A stretch of DNA of 29,542 bases, from the IMG/VR virus record IMGVR_UViG_3300006810_000256, positions 1-29,542 of that record; one strand, written 5' to 3'. The notes beneath the pieces are model-generated. The model saw only the letters and a list, made by a program, of their open reading frames with translations, did no database searches and was not told the origin of the DNA. Below are positions 1 through 7,447 of this stretch, one piece after another (position 1 is the stretch's first letter; each line of letters opens with the position of its first letter). Position numbers and translations under genes: made by a program. Origin of the DNA: a virus.

Positions 1-1941
1 GAACGCAACATGGCAAGTCTTGCAAGTTTCTTACCAGGCTTTACTGGCGACATCATGGACATGGCAAGTGGATTGCGTGGTAGCCAATTAGAAATAGGTT
101 TGAGTCAAAGTGCTGCTGGTCAACAAATGGTTAACTTGATTAGAAACATGGAAGGTATGAGCAATACTGAATTCCTAAGAAACATGCAGCAACTTGGTCC
201 TCTTATTGGTAATACTGTTGCAGCAATGGATCCAGCACAGATTAGAGCATTGAGAGCACAAGGTAGTCCTTTGGCTGCACTGTTTGATGCGATGCCTGCC
301 TTTAGAGCAATGGCAAACATTGATCCTGATGCAGCTGAAAAAGAACAAGAACAACGTAATAAACTAACAGAATTGTTTGCAGGATTTTCAGATGCAATAT
401 CAAGATTGTCATCATTTATCTTAGAGGAATTTTTGAACAGTGAAACGTTTGAATCTTTGAAAAGAATTGGCAACAGCCTGTCTGAGACATTCAAACAATT
501 GTTTGGCGAACAAGGTGAAAGCGGTGCTTTTGCTAATGCAAGCGAAGGCATTAAAAATTTTACAACAACAATTGATACATGGTTTGTTGAAAATATTACT
601 CAACCGTTACAAGCATTTATAGATGATTTTAATAACTTTAGTGCAGAAGGCGGAACACCTTTAGAATTTTTGAAAATGAAAGTCACAGAAGCAGGTAATG
701 CTATTGCTGACTATTTGTTAGGTCCTATTGAAAGTGAACCTGGAGGTCCAAACAGAGGACAACGAGCTGGCGGCATACTTAAAAAAATCACAGACGGTAT
801 AGCAAATGCATTTAGCGGAGACGGTGCAAGTAATTTTTTAACTAGTATCAGTGATAGTATTAAAGGTGTATACGAAAAACTAACAGCAGACGGAACATTT
901 ATAAGTGATGTAACAAAAAGTGTCACTGACATTTTTACAAACCTAACAAGCGATCAAGGTTTTATAACAAACATCAGTAATGCAGTAACTAAAATATTCA
1001 CAGACTTAACAAGCGATCAAGGGTTTATTACAAAAATTAATGATGCAATTTCAAGTATTTTTTCTGATCAAGGTGTAATTTCTAGTGTAAGCACTGCCTT
1101 TAGTGATTTTATGAAGAACAATACTGTAATACAAGCAATGTCAGATGCTATATCAAATGCAATGGATACTGTAGAAACCAGTCTGCGTGACTGGCTTGGT
1201 ATGTCTCCAGGTGAAACGTTTACACAAAAATTAACCTCACTAGTCACAGACTTGACAAATTCAATTTTAGATATTATAAATGAAAAGATACCAACATTAA
1301 TTAGCACAGCAGTAAGTGCTGCGGTAAAAGCTGTTACCGGAGAAGGTAAAAGAACATCAGTTACTGGTACACCCGATAGTGCTGGAGCAGAAACTATATT
1401 AAATGACATTCAAGGAGATGGACTATTAAATTTTGACGATCTTGCTAAATTTGGATTATACGGATTAACAGATGTTAATGAAGTGGGTGGACAAGAATTA
1501 GTAAATAAGATATTCGCAGCAAGCGGCTTAGACACTGGGTTCTGGGCTGGCAACGTCCAAAATTCGTGGAGTAACAATAGAACTGTTGGCGATTTAAGCA
1601 GAGCATTGGATGAATTGAGAATACAAAATCAACAAGGAACAATTTCTAATGAAGCGTTAGAACTATTAGGACAACTAAATGCAGCATTACCAAACAAAAG
1701 AGTTGGCACATTAAGAGCAACTGGAAATCCGTTTGAACAAAAAGATGGATTACAGTTTGTGCATAGAGGAGAACAGATTATACCAGCAGGCGAAGCTAAT
1801 ATGACTCGTCAGTCTGATGTGGTTGCTGCCATAAATCGGTTAAATACTACTACCATGCAATTACTCGCAGCAACAAATCAAACCAACCGCGGGGTTCGCG
1901 GAATTAGCAACGACTTCTTGAAAGGAGCGTTAACAGTATGA
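1..1941 (+). CDS. Probable tape-measure-like tail protein, C-terminal part (5'-partial)
   Basis: The reading frame is open from base 1; the first ATG in the window is at 10, but the codons before it contain no stop and no ribosome binding site, so the true start is probably upstream. Numbering from the ATG at 10 gives 643 residues. Three features suggest a tape measure, the protein that sets tail length. There are long amphipathic helical stretches. Residues about 291-365 hold about 21-residue repeats of the type 'TSDQGFITNISNAVTKIF' (DNA copies near 943 and 1006 are 63 bases apart). The C-terminus carries 'HRGEQIIPAGE' (His at about 585), a motif often seen near the end of tape-measure proteins. 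It overlaps the portal gene by 4 bases (ATGA), which suggests translational coupling. In T4 the gene next to 20 is the tail tube gene 19, so a tape measure here would be unusual. The family call is inference; another long helical structural protein is possible. Confidence 0.55.
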   Translation, partial: ERNMASLASFLPGFTGDIMDMASGLRGSQLEIGLSQSAAGQQMVNLIRNMEGMSNTEFLRNMQQLGPLIGNTVAAMDPAQIRALRAQGSPLAALFDAMPAFRAMANIDPDAAEKEQEQRNKLTELFAGFSDAISRLSSFILEEFLNSETFESLKRIGNSLSETFKQLFGEQGESGAFANASEGIKNFTTTIDTWFVENITQPLQAFIDDFNNFSAEGGTPLEFLKMKVTEAGNAIADYLLGPIESEPGGPNRGQRAGGILKKITDGIANAFSGDGASNFLTSISDSIKGVYEKLTADGTFISDVTKSVTDIFTNLTSDQGFITNISNAVTKIFTDLTSDQGFITKINDAISSIFSDQGVISSVSTAFSDFMKNNTVIQAMSDAISNAMDTVETSLRDWLGMSPGETFTQKLTSLVTDLTNSILDIINEKIPTLISTAVSAAVKAVTGEGKRTSVTGTPDSAGAETILNDIQGDGLLNFDDLAKFGLYGLTDVNEVGGQELVNKIFAASGLDTGFWAGNVQNSWSNNRTVGDLSRALDELRIQNQQGTISNEALELLGQLNAALPNKRVGTLRATGNPFEQKDGLQFVHRGEQIIPAGEANMTRQSDVVAAINRLNTTTMQLLAATNQTNRGVRGISNDFLKGALTV

Positions 1942-3647
1942 GTTGGAAGAAACACTTTACTCCAGTAGCCACAAGTATGAATGTTGGCGGTAGCTATTCG
2001 CCTTTTAGCTTTAACAAAGGCCAAGGCGTAGGTCCAGCAGCAGCAAACTACAGTTCTCACTTACCAGATGTTTATGTTGGTTCACCAAACCGTATTGAAC
2101 GCTATGGTCAATACAACACCATGGACAACGACAGTGAAGTAAATGCTGCTCTTGACATACTTGCAGAGTTCTGTTCGCAGAAAAACAAAGAAAATCAAAC
2201 TCCATTTAAACTGGTATTCAGCAAAGCACCAACCAACACTGAAGTTCAAGTAATTGGCCAGTATCTTAAACAGTGGTGCAAGATACAAGAATTTGAAAAG
2301 CGTATCTTTAAAATTATTAGAAACGTGTTTAAGTTTGGCGATCAGTTCTTTATTAGAGATCCAGAAACACAAAAGTGGTTTCATGTTGATCCAGCCAATG
2401 TAACTAAAATTATTGTTAACGAATCACAAGGCAAACGTCCAGAACAGTATATTGTCAAAGACATTAACATTGCCTTTGAAGCACTGAGTGCAACAAAAAT
2501 CAACACAAATCAAGCATATGGCCCAGGCGGCGGCGCTGGCTATCAAACACTTGATCAAAAATATATGACAGGAAGAACACCTGACAGCAACAACAGTAGA
2601 TTTGGCAACGAAGCAAATGAAACAGCAGTTGATGCACAACATGTGGTTCACTTGTCAATGAGCGAAGGATTAGACCAAAACTTTCCTTTTGGCAACAGTT
2701 TGCTAGAAAGTATTTTCAAAGTATACAAGCAAAAAGAACTGCTTGAAGATGCGATTATTATCTATCGTGTCCAACGTGCGCCTGAGCGCAGAGTATTCTA
2801 CGTTGATGTGGGCAACATGCCATCACACCTTGCTATGCAGTTTGTGGAGCGTGTAAAAACGGAAATTCATCAAAGAAGAATCCCATCCAAGACAGGCGGT
2901 GGCCAAACAGTCATAGACAGCAGTTACAACCCGCTATCAATTAACGAAGACTACTTCTTTCCTCAAACTGCTGAAGGCCGCGGCAGTAAGGTTGAAACAC
3001 TACCAGGCGGAACAAATCTGGGAGAAATTGACGATTTAAAGTATTTTACAAACAAATTACTACGTGGCTTGCGTATTCCTTCGAGCTACTTGCCAACTGG
3101 CGCAGATGACAGTGCAAGCCAATACAATGATGGTAGAGTGGGCACAGCGTATATTCAAGAATTGCGTTTCAACAATTATTGCGAACGCTTGCAAAGCATG
3201 ATTACTGATGTTTTTAACAATGAATTCAAACTGTATCTCAATAAGAAAGGTATCAATGTCGATGTTGCTATGTTTGATCTAAAACTGCAACCTCCGCAAA
3301 ACTTTGCAAGCTATAGACAAGCTGAACTTGATAACAACAGAATATCAACTTTTGCACAAATGCAACAAATTCCGTTTATTTCCAATAGATTTGCTCTTGG
3401 ACGTTTCTTAGGATTGAGCAAAGAGGAAATTGCAGAAAACGAAAGACTGTGGCGTGAAGAAAACGACGAATACTTTAATGCAGGTGATGTTGATGCGGCA
3501 GCACAATTAAGAGATGCAGGTATCACCGGAAGCGACATCAATAATGATTTAGAAGCTACAGCAGGAGATGAAGTAGAAACTGACGATATTGCAGCTGGAG
3601 GTGACGAAACTGCGGTAGGAGCAGACGATACTGCAACAGAGGCATAA
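1938..3647 (+). CDS. 20: Portal vertex protein gp20
   Basis: This 569-residue protein is the T4-type portal, the dodecameric ring at the unique head vertex that initiates prohead assembly, takes the terminase during DNA packaging and later joins the neck. Recognisable family stretches are 'NTMDNDSEVNAALDILAEF' near residue 60, 'FKFGDQFFIRD' near 130, 'FPFGNSLLESIFKVYKQKEL' near 250, 'IYRVQRAPERRVFYVDVGNM' near 275 and 'LRGLRIPSSYLP' near 375. It is slightly longer than T4 gp20 (524 residues), the extra length lying mainly in an acidic C-terminal tail (about 530-569) rich in Asp, Glu and Ala. The start ATG overlaps the stop of the upstream gene, with AAAGGAG at 1921-1927 as the ribosome binding site. 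Its stop codon lies inside a late-promoter-like ATAAATA. Confidence 0.96.
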   Translation: MSWKKHFTPVATSMNVGGSYSPFSFNKGQGVGPAAANYSSHLPDVYVGSPNRIERYGQYNTMDNDSEVNAALDILAEFCSQKNKENQTPFKLVFSKAPTNTEVQVIGQYLKQWCKIQEFEKRIFKIIRNVFKFGDQFFIRDPETQKWFHVDPANVTKIIVNESQGKRPEQYIVKDINIAFEALSATKINTNQAYGPGGGAGYQTLDQKYMTGRTPDSNNSRFGNEANETAVDAQHVVHLSMSEGLDQNFPFGNSLLESIFKVYKQKELLEDAIIIYRVQRAPERRVFYVDVGNMPSHLAMQFVERVKTEIHQRRIPSKTGGGQTVIDSSYNPLSINEDYFFPQTAEGRGSKVETLPGGTNLGEIDDLKYFTNKLLRGLRIPSSYLPTGADDSASQYNDGRVGTAYIQELRFNNYCERLQSMITDVFNNEFKLYLNKKGINVDVAMFDLKLQPPQNFASYRQAELDNNRISTFAQMQQIPFISNRFALGRFLGLSKEEIAENERLWREENDEYFNAGDVDAAAQLRDAGITGSDINNDLEATAGDEVETDDIAAGGDETAVGADDTATEA

Positions 3648-3650
3648 ATA
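3643..3650 (+). promoter_or_regulatory. T4-type late promoter motif CATAAATA
   Basis: CATAAATA matches the T4 late consensus TATAAATA at seven of eight positions and overlaps the gp20 stop codon. In T4 the octamer covers about -13 to -6, which would place +1 at base 3656, the A of the next gene's ATG. No -35 element is expected for this promoter class, which is read by a gp55-type sigma factor with the sliding clamp. The assignment rests on the motif and its recurrence before other transcription units. Confidence 0.6.
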
Positions 3651-3655
3651 ATACT

Positions 3656-3907
3656 ATGATACTACGTGAGTTATATTATTTTGATAAACAGACTATGGAA
3701 CCCAAAGAGGACCAGAGATACATCGCCGACGACGATGAAACACCAATTTCAATGGATGATACAAGAAAAACTAGACTCACGCTAAAAGATATAAACAGGG
3801 CACGTAGGGCAGACGATGCTCATAAAAGAGAAGCTGAAAAAGACTTACTATATGTTAGGGCAATGTATGGACTAGCTGCTCAAGGTGGTGAAGAAGCAGT
3901 AGCATAG
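3656..3907 (+). CDS. Small charged protein of the head cassette, function unknown
   Basis: This 83-residue protein is highly charged, with 'DDDETPISMDDTRKTRLTLKD' features in the middle and a helical Arg/Lys/Glu-rich second half ('INRARRADDAHKREAEKDLL'). There is no signal peptide or membrane segment. It lies 8 bases after the portal stop and directly before a gene starting with TTG. I do not assign a function. Its place among gp20, gp67 and gp21 genes suggests a small prohead core or portal-associated protein, or a conserved hypothetical of marine T4-like phages. No Shine-Dalgarno sequence precedes the ATG at 3656 or the in-frame ATG at 3695. With the late-promoter motif 5 bases upstream, the start at 3656 would be leaderless. 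Confidence 0.8.
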   Translation: MILRELYYFDKQTMEPKEDQRYIADDDETPISMDDTRKTRLTLKDINRARRADDAHKREAEKDLLYVRAMYGLAAQGGEEAVA

Positions 3908-3917
3908 GAGTCAATTA

Positions 3918-4679
3918 TTGCCCAAAGTATATATTCCTGGCGAAACTAAAGCTCAAAGAAAAGCAAGAAAAAAAGAAGAGAAAGCAGCTATAAATCAAGC
4001 AGCTAAACTTCATGCACGGGTAAGAGAATTACCTAAACCTCCTCCGCCACCTATAAGCCCAGGTCCTAGTGATCAAATAAAACAAAATGACACTTGTTTT
4101 GTATTAGGCAATGGAACCAGTAGAAAAGGCATAATTTTAGAAGAACTACGCCCGCTTGGCACAATTTATGGTTGTAATGCTTTGTATAGAGAGTTTATTC
4201 CTGATTATTTGGTAGCAGTTGATACAAGAATGATTAGGGAAATATCAACTAACGGTTATCAACACAAGTATCCAGTATGGACAAATCCTAACAAGTATAG
4301 TAGAAGTGTGCAAAATATAAACCTATTTCAACCTAATCTTGGTTGGAGCAGTGGACCTACTGCATTGAACTTTGCAAGTCAACAAAAACCCAAAGAAATA
4401 TACATTCTTGGTTTTGACTATCAAGGCATAGGTATTAGAAATGAATTGGTAAACAATATGTATGCTGGCACCGAAAACTATAAAAACATCAATGATAGAG
4501 CAACTTATTTTGGAAATTGGGAAAGACAAACAGCAAGTGTAATTCAAAAAAATCCAAAAATTAGATATATAAGAGTAGTTCCTGAAGAAGGATTTTTTAC
4601 TCCAAAAAGTTTAGAAGGACACGATAATTTAAGACACATTACTATAGAAAAATTTAAAAAATCTTTAAAATTATCATAA
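3918..4679 (+). CDS. GT42/MptE-like domain protein, possible glycosyltransferase
   Basis: The 253-residue product starts with TTG at 3918, chosen because AGGAG at 3906-3910 lies 7 bases before it and no ATG fits. Residues 1-50 are basic, then proline-rich ('PKPPPPPISPGP'), like a linker. From about 58 the domain shows 'CFVLGNGTSRKG' (GNG at 64-66), 'YGCNALYREFIPDYLVAVD' (about 84-102) and later 'EIYILGFDYQG'. A glycine-rich GNGxS loop, a CN motif, PDYxxxxD and IYxLGxD recall the fold shared by GT42 sialyltransferases (CstII type) and the MptE-like/DUF115 group. The catalytic His expected in CstII after the IYxLGxDF strand is not evident, so activity on a sugar or pterin substrate is uncertain. 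It is a non-structural-looking gene embedded in the head cassette. A role in modifying a virion protein or host glycan is inference. Confidence 0.6.
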   Translation: MPKVYIPGETKAQRKARKKEEKAAINQAAKLHARVRELPKPPPPPISPGPSDQIKQNDTCFVLGNGTSRKGIILEELRPLGTIYGCNALYREFIPDYLVAVDTRMIREISTNGYQHKYPVWTNPNKYSRSVQNINLFQPNLGWSSGPTALNFASQQKPKEIYILGFDYQGIGIRNELVNNMYAGTENYKNINDRATYFGNWERQTASVIQKNPKIRYIRVVPEEGFFTPKSLEGHDNLRHITIEKFKKSLKLS

Positions 4680-4693
4680 GTGCGCACAAAATA

Positions 4694-4712
4694 GGCTCGT
4701 TTGAGCCCATTT
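4694..4712 (+). terminator. Weak hairpin terminator after the GT-like gene
   Basis: GGCTC (4694-4698) and GAGCC (4703-4707) form a 5-bp stem with a GTTT loop, followed by a short T-containing run (CATTTCT). It sits 14 bases after the stop at 4679 and before the next late-promoter motif, a logical place to end the transcript. The short stem and interrupted T tract suggest partial termination. Confidence 0.5.
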
Positions 4713-4734
4713 CTGCGTATATTTTCCTATAAAG

Positions 4735-4742
4735 TGTAAATA
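4735..4742 (+). promoter_or_regulatory. Late promoter-like motif TGTAAATA
   Basis: The core TAAATA is followed by TAAC. With T4 late geometry +1 would be at about 4748, giving a 28-base leader with the ribosome binding site AAAGGAGA (4763-4770) ahead of the ATG at 4776. It follows a hairpin terminator, consistent with the start of a 67-21-22-23 transcript. It is a weaker match than TATAAATA, so confidence is moderate. Confidence 0.45.
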
Positions 4743-4775
4743 TAACTGACAGCCTTGACAATAAAGGAGAATGAC

Positions 4776-5696
4776 ATGACTGATCAAACAAAATTCGAGG
4801 AAATGCTCGAAAAACTAGTTAACGAGGACCGTGATGGCGCAGAAGCACTATTCCACGAAATCGTTGTAGAAAAATCAAGAGAAATTTATCAAAACATTTT
4901 AGACGAAGCTGACGAAGAAGTTGAAGAGACTACAGATGAAGAAGTAGATGAAGCAACTGACGAAGAAGTAGACGAGTCAGAAGATGACGATCTAGATGAA
5001 GCAACTGATGAAGAAGTTGACGAGTCAGAAGATGACGATCTAGACGAAATGTTTGGACTAGATGAGCCAGAAATGGAAGCAGATCCAGCAATGGACATGA
5101 TAGGTGACATTGAAGGTGGCGACGAAGGCGACATGGATATGGACGACGAAGGCGACGACGACGAAGAAGCCGAAGGTCCAGAAGAAGCAATGGCTGATCT
5201 AGAAGATGCACTAGAAGCATTAAAAGCAGAATTTGAAAAAATGATGGGTGACGAAGAGCCAGGCGACGAAGAGCCAGGCGACGAAGAGCCAGAAGAAGAA
5301 GCAATGGCATTCGAAGCAGATGACGAAGAAGTTGAAGAAGCAGCTGACGAAGAAGTTGAAGAAGCAGCTGACGAAGAAGTTGAAGAGTCAAAAGAGGCAA
5401 AAACAGCAAGCGAACAAATGCGTGAGTATGTAGAAAAAATCACACCAAAAATGGGTGATACTGGCACAAACGGCACAAAATCAGCAGTAGCAGGTAAAAA
5501 CGATATGGGCGGAACATCTGCAAATATCGCACAAGGTTCAGCTGATGAAAAAGGCGGAACAGGCGCAGCAGCACCAAAAGAAGATAGCGCAGGGAATGTT
5601 AACACTCCAGGCGGTAAGGCTTCAAAATCAATGAAGTCGCAAAGCCCAGCGAAAGCTGGAGAAGCAGCCAACAAAAAACCTGTAATGGGTGGCTGA
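4776..5696 (+). CDS. 67: gp67-like acidic prohead core protein, greatly expanded
   Basis: The start ATG at 4776 has AAAGGAGA 6 bases upstream; an in-frame TTG at 4755 precedes the ribosome binding site and is rejected. The 306-residue product has a helical N-terminus of about 45 residues ('LVNEDRDGAEALFHEIVVEK') that resembles the N-terminus of T4 gp67 (PIP), a minor internal core protein needed for correct prohead shape. An extremely Asp/Glu-rich region with tandem repeats follows (about residues 45-210), then a Gly/Ala/Lys-rich low-complexity tail ending in 'KKPVMGG'. T4 gp67 is only about 80 residues, so this version is nearly four times longer. It lies just before the gp21 protease gene, the normal order minus gp68. 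The assignment rests on N-terminal resemblance, acidity and position. Confidence 0.75.
   Translation: MTDQTKFEEMLEKLVNEDRDGAEALFHEIVVEKSREIYQNILDEADEEVEETTDEEVDEATDEEVDESEDDDLDEATDEEVDESEDDDLDEMFGLDEPEMEADPAMDMIGDIEGGDEGDMDMDDEGDDDEEAEGPEEAMADLEDALEALKAEFEKMMGDEEPGDEEPGDEEPEEEAMAFEADDEEVEEAADEEVEEAADEEVEESKEAKTASEQMREYVEKITPKMGDTGTNGTKSAVAGKNDMGGTSANIAQGSADEKGGTGAAAPKEDSAGNVNTPGGKASKSMKSQSPAKAGEAANKKPVMGG
4947..5392 (+). repeat. Three tandem-repeat blocks coding acidic peptides
   Basis: Within the gp67-like gene there are three in-frame arrays. A 48-base unit (DEATDEEVDESEDDDL) begins at 4947 and again at 4995. A 15-base unit (GDEEP) begins at 5250, 5265 and 5280. A 24-base unit (DDEEVEEA type) begins at 5321, 5345 and 5369. 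All keep frame and copies are near identical, which points to recent expansion by slippage or recombination. The low-complexity GAA/GAC/GAT codons also open long antisense frames that are not real genes. Confidence 0.9.
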
Positions 5697-5713
5697 TAAG
5701 TTAAGGAGTTTAG

Positions 5714-6340
5714 ATGTTTCGATTAACTGAATGTCTGAGTTTTGACCAAGCTAGAATGGTCGTTGAGTCTGCTGAAAACGATACAGGCGGTAAAGATTTG
5801 CACATGAAAGGCATCTTTATCCAGGGTGGAGTTCTTAACGCAAATAAGCGTGTCTATCCGGTAGAAGAAATTGGCAGGGCTGTCACCACGCTCAATGAGC
5901 AGATAGCTAACGGATACTCAGTGTGCGGTGAAGTCGATCATCCTGAAGGACTTAATATTAACTTAGATCGTGTAAGCCATATGATCACAGATATGTGGAT
6001 GGATGGCCCAAACGGTTATGGTAAGTTGAAAATTTTACCAACTCCGATGGGACAACTAGTTAAAACAATGCTTGAAAGCGGAGTAAAATTAGGTGTTTCA
6101 TCGAGAGGTAGTGGTGAAGTTGATAACCAAGGTAATGTCCAAGGTTTTGAAATAATCACTGTGGACGTTGTGGCTCAGCCCAGCGCCCCTGGTGCATATC
6201 CAACTCCAATTTACGAACAACTCATGAATGAAAGAGGTGGATATAAGGCATTTCTCACAAGTAGAGAAGTTCAAGGCGATCCAAAGGCACAAAAATATAT
6301 TGCAGAGAGCTTATTAAACATAATAAGCAGGCTCCAATAA
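5714..6340 (+). CDS. 21: Prohead core protease gp21
   Basis: This 208-residue protein closely matches the length of T4 gp21 (212). Gp21 is the serine protease inside the prohead that cleaves scaffold, core proteins and capsid subunits before DNA packaging and also destroys itself. Visible active-site motifs are 'GEVDHPEG' with the probable catalytic His76, 'GVSSRGSG' with the probable nucleophile among Ser129/Ser130, and 'VDVVAQPSAPGA' around Asp151. The N-terminal 'GIFIQGGVLNANKRVYP' is also typical. AAGGAG at 5703-5708 precedes the ATG. It lies between the gp67-like and gp22 genes, 11 bases before the latter, as in a single operon. Confidence 0.95.
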   Translation: MFRLTECLSFDQARMVVESAENDTGGKDLHMKGIFIQGGVLNANKRVYPVEEIGRAVTTLNEQIANGYSVCGEVDHPEGLNINLDRVSHMITDMWMDGPNGYGKLKILPTPMGQLVKTMLESGVKLGVSSRGSGEVDNQGNVQGFEIITVDVVAQPSAPGAYPTPIYEQLMNERGGYKAFLTSREVQGDPKAQKYIAESLLNIISRLQ

Positions 6341-6351
6341 AGGAGAAAATA

Positions 6352-7437
6352 ATGGAAGCACTAAAATCCCTTTTAGAAAGCGATGTAATTTCAGAAGCAA
6401 TGAAACAAGAAATTGAAGAAGCGTGGAATAGTAAAGTGGAAGAAAACCGCCTTGCTGTTACTAGTGAACTTCGTGAGGAATTTGCAAAAAAATATGAGCA
6501 CGATAAAGGTGTGATGATTGAAGCTATTGATACTATGGTAACTGAAAAGTTAACTGAAGAAATGGCTGAGTTTGCAGAAGACCGTAAGCAACTTGCTGAA
6601 CAAAAAGCAAAATATGCAGTAGCTATGAAAGAAAATGCAAACTTGATGAATAAGTTTGTAACAGAAACATTAGCTAAAGAGGTCGGAGAACTACACGAAG
6701 ATCAAAAAGCTATGGCTAACAAGTTTACCGTGCTTGAAGAATTTGTTGTTGAACAACTTGCAAAAGAAATTGCAGAGTTTAATGAAGACAAAAAAGACCT
6801 TGCTGAAACAAAAGTGCGCCTAGTGCGCGAAGGTAAGGCACACTTCGATAAAGTCCGCAAAAACTTTATCGAAAGAAGTGCTAAAGCAATCTCTGAAACA
6901 GTTGACTCAGCCCTACGTGGAGAAATTAGTCAACTTAAAGAAGATATTGACGCAGCACGTCAAAATGATTTTGGTAGAAAGATTTTTGAAGCATTTGCTA
7001 ATGAATACATGGGTTCACACCTAAACGAAAAATCAGAAGCCAAAAAGTTATTGAAAGTTGTTGATGCGAAAGACAAACAAATTGCAGAAGCAAAAGAATT
7101 AGCAATAAAAGCTAAAACTATTGCAGAAGCAAGAGATGCAGAGGTTAAGCGTCTAGTCGAAGCACAAGAACGTTCAAAAGTAATGAACGAACTTATTGGA
7201 CCTTTAAGCAAGGACCAAAAAGACATTATGACAGACTTACTGGAATCAGTTCAAACTGCAAAACTACGTTCTGCATTTGATAAGTATCTTCCATCAGTAA
7301 TTGATGGCAATAGTCCAGCAAAGCAGAAGGCACAGCTTACAGAGGCAAAAGAAATTACAGGCAATAAAGAAACACAAAGTTCTAACTCACCAAGCGATCA
7401 CAATGTCGTAGACATTAAACGCTTGGCTGGAATATAA
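6352..7437 (+). CDS. 22: Prohead scaffold protein gp22
   Basis: This 361-residue, almost entirely helical and charged protein has long heptad-like stretches ('KLTEEMAEFAEDRKQLAEQK', 'QLAKEIAEFNEDKKDLAETK') and sits exactly between gp21 and gp23. Gp22 forms the inner core around which the capsid assembles and is then degraded by gp21. Several L/I-x-E motifs (the known T4 gp21 cleavage specificity) are present, for example IAE in 'EIAEFNED', 'QIAEAKE' and 'TIAEARD'. T4 gp22 is 269 residues, so this one is about a third longer; two related segments near residues 60-90 and 100-150 suggest internal duplication. AGGAG at 6341-6345 is the ribosome binding site. The C-terminal 'VVDIKRLAGI' resembles conserved scaffold C-termini that bind the shell. 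Confidence 0.9.
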   Translation: MEALKSLLESDVISEAMKQEIEEAWNSKVEENRLAVTSELREEFAKKYEHDKGVMIEAIDTMVTEKLTEEMAEFAEDRKQLAEQKAKYAVAMKENANLMNKFVTETLAKEVGELHEDQKAMANKFTVLEEFVVEQLAKEIAEFNEDKKDLAETKVRLVREGKAHFDKVRKNFIERSAKAISETVDSALRGEISQLKEDIDAARQNDFGRKIFEAFANEYMGSHLNEKSEAKKLLKVVDAKDKQIAEAKELAIKAKTIAEARDAEVKRLVEAQERSKVMNELIGPLSKDQKDIMTDLLESVQTAKLRSAFDKYLPSVIDGNSPAKQKAQLTEAKEITGNKETQSSNSPSDHNVVDIKRLAGI

Positions 7438-7447
7438 GGAGAAGAAA

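Noticed and set aside
4755-4775. TTG start for the gp67-like gene
   Set aside because: It would place the Shine-Dalgarno AAAGGAG inside the coding region. ATG 4776 lies 6 bases after it.
4889-5674. Long antisense frames (261 and 159 residues) opposite the gp67-like gene
   Set aside because: They are Ser- or Leu-rich mirror images of GAA/GAC/GAT repeats, with no ribosome binding site. The sense frame has a good start and a conserved position.
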